Assembly (NCBI RefSeq): GCF_037861325.1
Contig: NZ_JAFELW010000002.1
Reading direction: 5' to 3' (one strand)
From: Riemerella anatipestifer_F
Lineage (GTDB): Bacteria; Bacteroidota; Bacteroidia; Flavobacteriales; Weeksellaceae
Length of the DNA: 64,000 bases
Each line of letters begins with the position of its first letter. Position 1 is the first letter of the stretch. Below, in pieces: positions 60,906 to 64,000 of the stretch. Both the position numbers and the translations under genes were made by a program. The notes beneath the pieces were generated by a model. That model was not told the DNA's origin and made no database searches. It saw only the letters and a program-made list of their open reading frames with translations.

Positions 60906-62555
60906 TTATTTCATTAATTCTCTAGCTTGTTCTAGAGCAGCATCTGTAACCTTTGCTCCTGATAAAATCTGGGCTATCTCGTGTAGTTTGTCATCTTCTG
61001 ATAACGAGATAATTCTAGACTGCGTTCTGCCTTCCACCTCGCTTTTAACCACTTTGTAATTATGGTGTCCTTTAGCCGCTACCTGTGCCAAATGGGTAAT
61101 CACTATCAATTGCATATCTTTAGCCATTTCTTTCATTACCTTTCCTATTTCTTCTGCCACCCTTCCAGAAACGCCTGTATCTATTTCGTCAAGAATTAAA
61201 GTTGGTAAAGCTGTCGTTTCCGCCATTATTTTTTTAACACTCAGCATCACTCTAGAACGCTCTCCGCCAGAAATTGCGGACTGTATAGGTTTAAGTGGAA
61301 ACCCTGTATTGGCTTGAAATAAAATATTGATACTCTCTTTCCCAAAGGAATTAAATGTTTCTGCCTCCGAAAGACTCACTTCTATCTTTGCTTTCTCTAG
61401 ACCTAACTGTTTCAGCAGCTGCTCTATTTTATCTTTAAACACAAGACTGGCATTAATTCTAGTTGAAGACAATTCTTTTGACAAAGTTTCTAGCTGAGTT
61501 AAAGATTGTTCCAATTTTTTAGTAATATCATCTATCCTCTGCTCTAATGTATCAAAGCTATTTTGCTCTTCGGACAGTTTATTTTTAATAGCCAACAAAT
61601 CCTCCACTGTATCTACTTGGTGCTTTACAAACAGTGTATTGATTTTATTAACTATCGTTGTAAGTTCAGACAGTAAATGTGGATTCATTTCTATTTTTTC
61701 CGCCTGATTTTCTACTTCGCTTATAATATCTTTAAACTCCTCAAATACAGATTCTAAACGCTGACTCACCTCATCAAACTGAGAGGAGACCTCCGATACT
61801 CTATACAGTTTCGTTTTAGCGTCCGCCAAAGCATCTAACACCCCTATTTCCTCTTGATGAAAACGAGCAATCACCGCAGCTAAATTCTCCGATATAAATT
61901 CCGCATTTTCTTGCGTATTTAATTGATTTTTAACCTCTTCAAAATCTATCTTATCTAAGGCTAATTCTTCTAATTCTTGGAGTAGAAAAGATTTATAATC
62001 TCGCTCTTTAAGTCCTTCTGATAAATGATTTTGAGCTTCTTCTAAATCCTTCTTTAAATTCTGATAAGCCGAAAAAATCTTTTGATATTCTGCTAAAATA
62101 GACTGATTTTGTGCAATGCCATCTATAATTCTAAATTGATAAGCCTCCGTAAATAACAACGAAGTTTCAAACTGCGAATGTATATCCACCAACCTAGATG
62201 ACAAATTTTTAAGAACATCTAATGTTACAGGAACATCGTTCACAAAAGCCCTAGATTTGCCACTTGGGAGAATCTCTCGTCTGATGATGGTGGGATTTTC
62301 AAAGTCCAAATCATTTTCATCAAAAAAGGATTTTAAATCGTTAGAAACTTCAAATTCGGCTTCTACAACGCTCTTTTGCTCTATATCTGCCATAGCTTTT
62401 AGGTTGGCTCTCTCGCCAAGAATCAGCCTTAAAGCTCCTAAAATAATAGATTTACCAGCTCCCGTTTCTCCTGTAATGACCTGCAAACCCTTATTAAGAT
62501 TTAAACTCAATTTATCTATAAGGGCAAAATTTTGTATGTAAATTTTATTTAGCAT
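60906..62555 (-). CDS. recN: DNA repair protein RecN
   Basis: SMC-like ATPase acting at double-strand breaks. 549 residues: Walker A ITGETGAGKSIILGAL at about 30, a central coiled coil (about 155-365), signature ISGGERSRVMLSVKK and Walker B TLILDEIDTGVSGRVAEE. A -7 element TATTTTTG (62578-62571) lies 15 nt upstream. Confidence 0.95.
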   Translation of the reverse strand: MLNKIYIQNFALIDKLSLNLNKGLQVITGETGAGKSIILGALRLILGERANLKAMADIEQKSVVEAEFEVSNDLKSFFDENDLDFENPTIIRREILPSGKSRAFVNDVPVTLDVLKNLSSRLVDIHSQFETSLLFTEAYQFRIIDGIAQNQSILAEYQKIFSAYQNLKKDLEEAQNHLSEGLKERDYKSFLLQELEELALDKIDFEEVKNQLNTQENAEFISENLAAVIARFHQEEIGVLDALADAKTKLYRVSEVSSQFDEVSQRLESVFEEFKDIISEVENQAEKIEMNPHLLSELTTIVNKINTLFVKHQVDTVEDLLAIKNKLSEEQNSFDTLEQRIDDITKKLEQSLTQLETLSKELSSTRINASLVFKDKIEQLLKQLGLEKAKIEVSLSEAETFNSFGKESINILFQANTGFPLKPIQSAISGGERSRVMLSVKKIMAETTALPTLILDEIDTGVSGRVAEEIGKVMKEMAKDMQLIVITHLAQVAAKGHHNYKVVKSEVEGRTQSRIISLSEDDKLHEIAQILSGAKVTDAALEQARELMK

Positions 62556-62599
62556 AGGTACAAAAATACGAATTTAACTTTCAGCTCTGAAAGAAAATA

Positions 62600-63823
62600 T
62601 TAGCTAGGAATCTTCTGTATTTTAAACTCATTTCTGAGCAAGGCTAACTTTATTTCGTTTTTCAAATCAGAAGAAACTTTGTCTACTTTTATTTTTAACT
62701 TCGAAAGTTTATCGTAAGTGCTTATCTGGTGATACCAATCATAAAATCCATAACCCGACACTTGCTCTTTTTCTATCAACAAAAACGATTTTTCGCCTCT
62801 CGTCCTGCCCTGTCCTGTAAGAAGGATATTTTTATCTTTAAAACTTAAAAACTGTTCAAGAGCTTCTTTGCTGTTTAAAACTTCGTGATTTTTAATAAAA
62901 TTAAGCACTTTTCTCCCCTGCGAATGGGTTTTAAATTTAATCATAGGCAATAACGGCATATCTCTACGCACTCTTTTGACAAGCCATTCATCATTTTCAA
63001 AAAAAAGTCCATACGGCAAATGTGTCGTTTTGGCAAGACCTTTAGTATTCATAATCAGCTTTGCAAACAACTCTGACGCCACTAGTTCATAAGAAATCTG
63101 TTCTACTTCATTTTGTATTTTTTGCCACTTTTTAGATTTGGCATTAAATACCTTCTTCGCAAACTTATAAATACCTTCTGTAACCTCGGATAAAATAACC
63201 TTTCCTCTAGCATCTTGGAAATAAACAATCCCTCGTTCTGCTGGTAAATCTTGGGTAAGTGTTTTAACTTTATTGAGGTAGGTTTTTGCATTAGCTTCCT
63301 CAAAATGGGATTGGATAATCTCGTTATCTTTATCCTTAGTCATTAGCAGTTTAAAAAGGTCCAGCGTTGCTCTAGCATCACTACTTGCTCTGTGATGTTC
63401 TGCTAAAGGTATGCCTAAAGATTTTACCAATTTTCCCAAAGAATAACTTTCTTCATTAGGAATGAGTTTTTTGGCTAAAGGTATGGTATCTAAAGTTTCC
63501 ATACTGAAATGATAGCCCAACCTCTTAAAAGACTGCCTCAACATTCTATAATCAAAATCTACATTATGACCTACTAAGGTGCTTCCCTCGGTGATTTCTA
63601 TAATTCTTTTGGCAATTTCGTGGAATTTAGGAGCGGTTTTAACCATTTTAGGCGTGATACCTGTCAGTTTTTGCACAAAATGAGAAATATCGGCTTCTGG
63701 ATTTACCATAGAGATAAATTGATCTACTATTTTATGCCCATCATAACGATAGATAGCGACCTCTATAATACACTCCTCTCGGAATGCACCACCATTACTC
63801 TCTATGTCTATTACCGAATACAT
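62600..63823 (-). CDS. DnaQ-like 3'-5' exonuclease with a degenerate GIY-YIG-like C-terminal region
   Basis: 407 residues. Residues 1-170 are a DEDDh exonuclease: DIESNG (the usual DTET reads DIES), LVGHNVDFDYRML and HHRASSDARATLDLF. After a linker, about 195-290 (PAERGIVYFQDARGKVILSEVTEG..., then ELVASELFAKLIMNTKG) follows the spacing of the UvrC/GIY-YIG domain found fused to DnaQ domains in Bacteroidota. The second Tyr-Gly motif is not recognisable, so nuclease activity of that part is doubtful. Role presumably in repair or proofreading. Confidence 0.85.
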   Translation of the reverse strand: MYSVIDIESNGGAFREECIIEVAIYRYDGHKIVDQFISMVNPEADISHFVQKLTGITPKMVKTAPKFHEIAKRIIEITEGSTLVGHNVDFDYRMLRQSFKRLGYHFSMETLDTIPLAKKLIPNEESYSLGKLVKSLGIPLAEHHRASSDARATLDLFKLLMTKDKDNEIIQSHFEEANAKTYLNKVKTLTQDLPAERGIVYFQDARGKVILSEVTEGIYKFAKKVFNAKSKKWQKIQNEVEQISYELVASELFAKLIMNTKGLAKTTHLPYGLFFENDEWLVKRVRRDMPLLPMIKFKTHSQGRKVLNFIKNHEVLNSKEALEQFLSFKDKNILLTGQGRTRGEKSFLLIEKEQVSGYGFYDWYHQISTYDKLSKLKIKVDKVSSDLKNEIKLALLRNEFKIQKIPS

Positions 63824-63913
63824 TTAGTTTTTAAAATAAAAACAATCACAATATCAAAGGGTGCAAACTTGCGGATATTTTTCATCAAATGCAAATTTAA
63901 CCACCGCTTAATC

Positions 63914-63949
63914 CACAAAAAAATGATTCAGATTAAATCTGAATCATTT
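63914..63949 (-). terminator. Terminator of the gene entering from the right edge
   Basis: AAATGATTCAGATT (63921-63934) and AATCTGAATCATTT (63936-63949) form a 14-bp stem with a 1-nt spacer. A T-run follows on the minus strand. It separates the exonuclease gene from the gene whose 3' end is at 63969. Confidence 0.82.
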
Positions 63950-63968
63950 AATTTTATAGGTTATGATA

Positions 63969-64000
63969 TTAATTGTTAGTACCTTCTCCTAGAAGTGGAT
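63969..64000 (-). CDS. 3' end of an unidentified gene (cut by window edge)
   Basis: On the minus strand one frame reads PLLGEGTNN then TAA (63971-63969), 19 bp before a strong terminator, as expected for a coding 3' end. A second frame reads STSRRRY and stops at 63976, so the frame is not certain. Nothing can be said about function. Confidence 0.4.
   Translation of the reverse strand, partial: PLLGEGTNN

Noticed and set aside
3725..64000. Integron integrase or attI on the right of the array
   Set aside because: Every open frame to the right belongs to a housekeeping or other non-recombinase family; none has tyrosine-recombinase residues.
1..64000. tRNA, rRNA or other structured RNA genes and riboswitches
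   Set aside because: Intergenic gaps are short and I saw no cloverleaf-like or riboswitch-like pattern; thiL and bioB lack recognisable leader structures.

Overview
The window is a piece of a low-GC Flavobacteriia chromosome, most likely Weeksellaceae. Riemerella is my best guess, with Elizabethkingia and Chryseobacterium as near alternatives. This rests on the Bacteroidota-type promoters (TTTG, about 19 nt, TAnnTTTG), lineage families such as GLPGLI, DUF4407 and DUF6702, the bamD-rpoZ-coaBC order, and a subclass A2 class A beta-lactamase that resembles the RAA enzymes of Riemerella. The species call is an inference.

Left edge, 1-3724: an integron-type gene-cassette array read on the minus strand and running off the left end. 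Four complete cassettes are bounded by attC-like folded sites: an aminoglycoside phosphotransferase (2601-3556), a class A beta-lactamase lipoprotein (1497-2600), a GyrI/Cass2-like effector-binding protein (707-1496) and a cassette without a gene (115-706). A fifth cassette begins at 114 and is a second, slightly different copy of the beta-lactamase cassette. No integron integrase is in the window. On the side where attI would be expected, the array abuts the 3' end of sufS across a hairpin that looks like a gutted cassette.

3725-21404: housekeeping genes (sufS, glyS, mvaB, pepT, class I fumarase, a PiT-type phosphate transporter with a PhoU-like tail, a DUF4407 protein). Then comes a two-gene lipoprotein operon (17209 to 15173, minus strand). 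Its second gene encodes a cholesterol-dependent-cytolysin-like protein that ends where the membrane-binding domain 4 would begin. The heme genes hemA-hemC-hemD-hemE follow on the plus strand.

21424-37239: a bacilliredoxin, a small acetyltransferase, a TonB-dependent receptor with a thioredoxin-like partner (both carry CSVC), waaA with four downstream or neighbouring genes, an OmpA-type lipoprotein, the cell-shape operon mreB-mreC-mreD-mrdA-rodA, der and a ROK kinase.

37258-64000: secA, a DUF2795 protein, a sugar-nucleotide epimerase, bamD-rpoZ, coaBC, a nucleotidyltransferase, a LOG-family hydrolase, a TetR regulator, tatD-tcdA-rnpA, a sigma-54 activator with lptE and an acidic protein, miaB, DUF2797, a divergent DUF4153 membrane protein, a thioesterase, thiL, bioB, a DUF502 protein, a GLPGLI protein, recN and a DnaQ-type exonuclease. 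I see no tRNA, rRNA, CRISPR array, transposase or prophage gene.

The two accessory systems worth attention are the resistance-cassette array with no integrase in view and the CDC-like pore-former operon.
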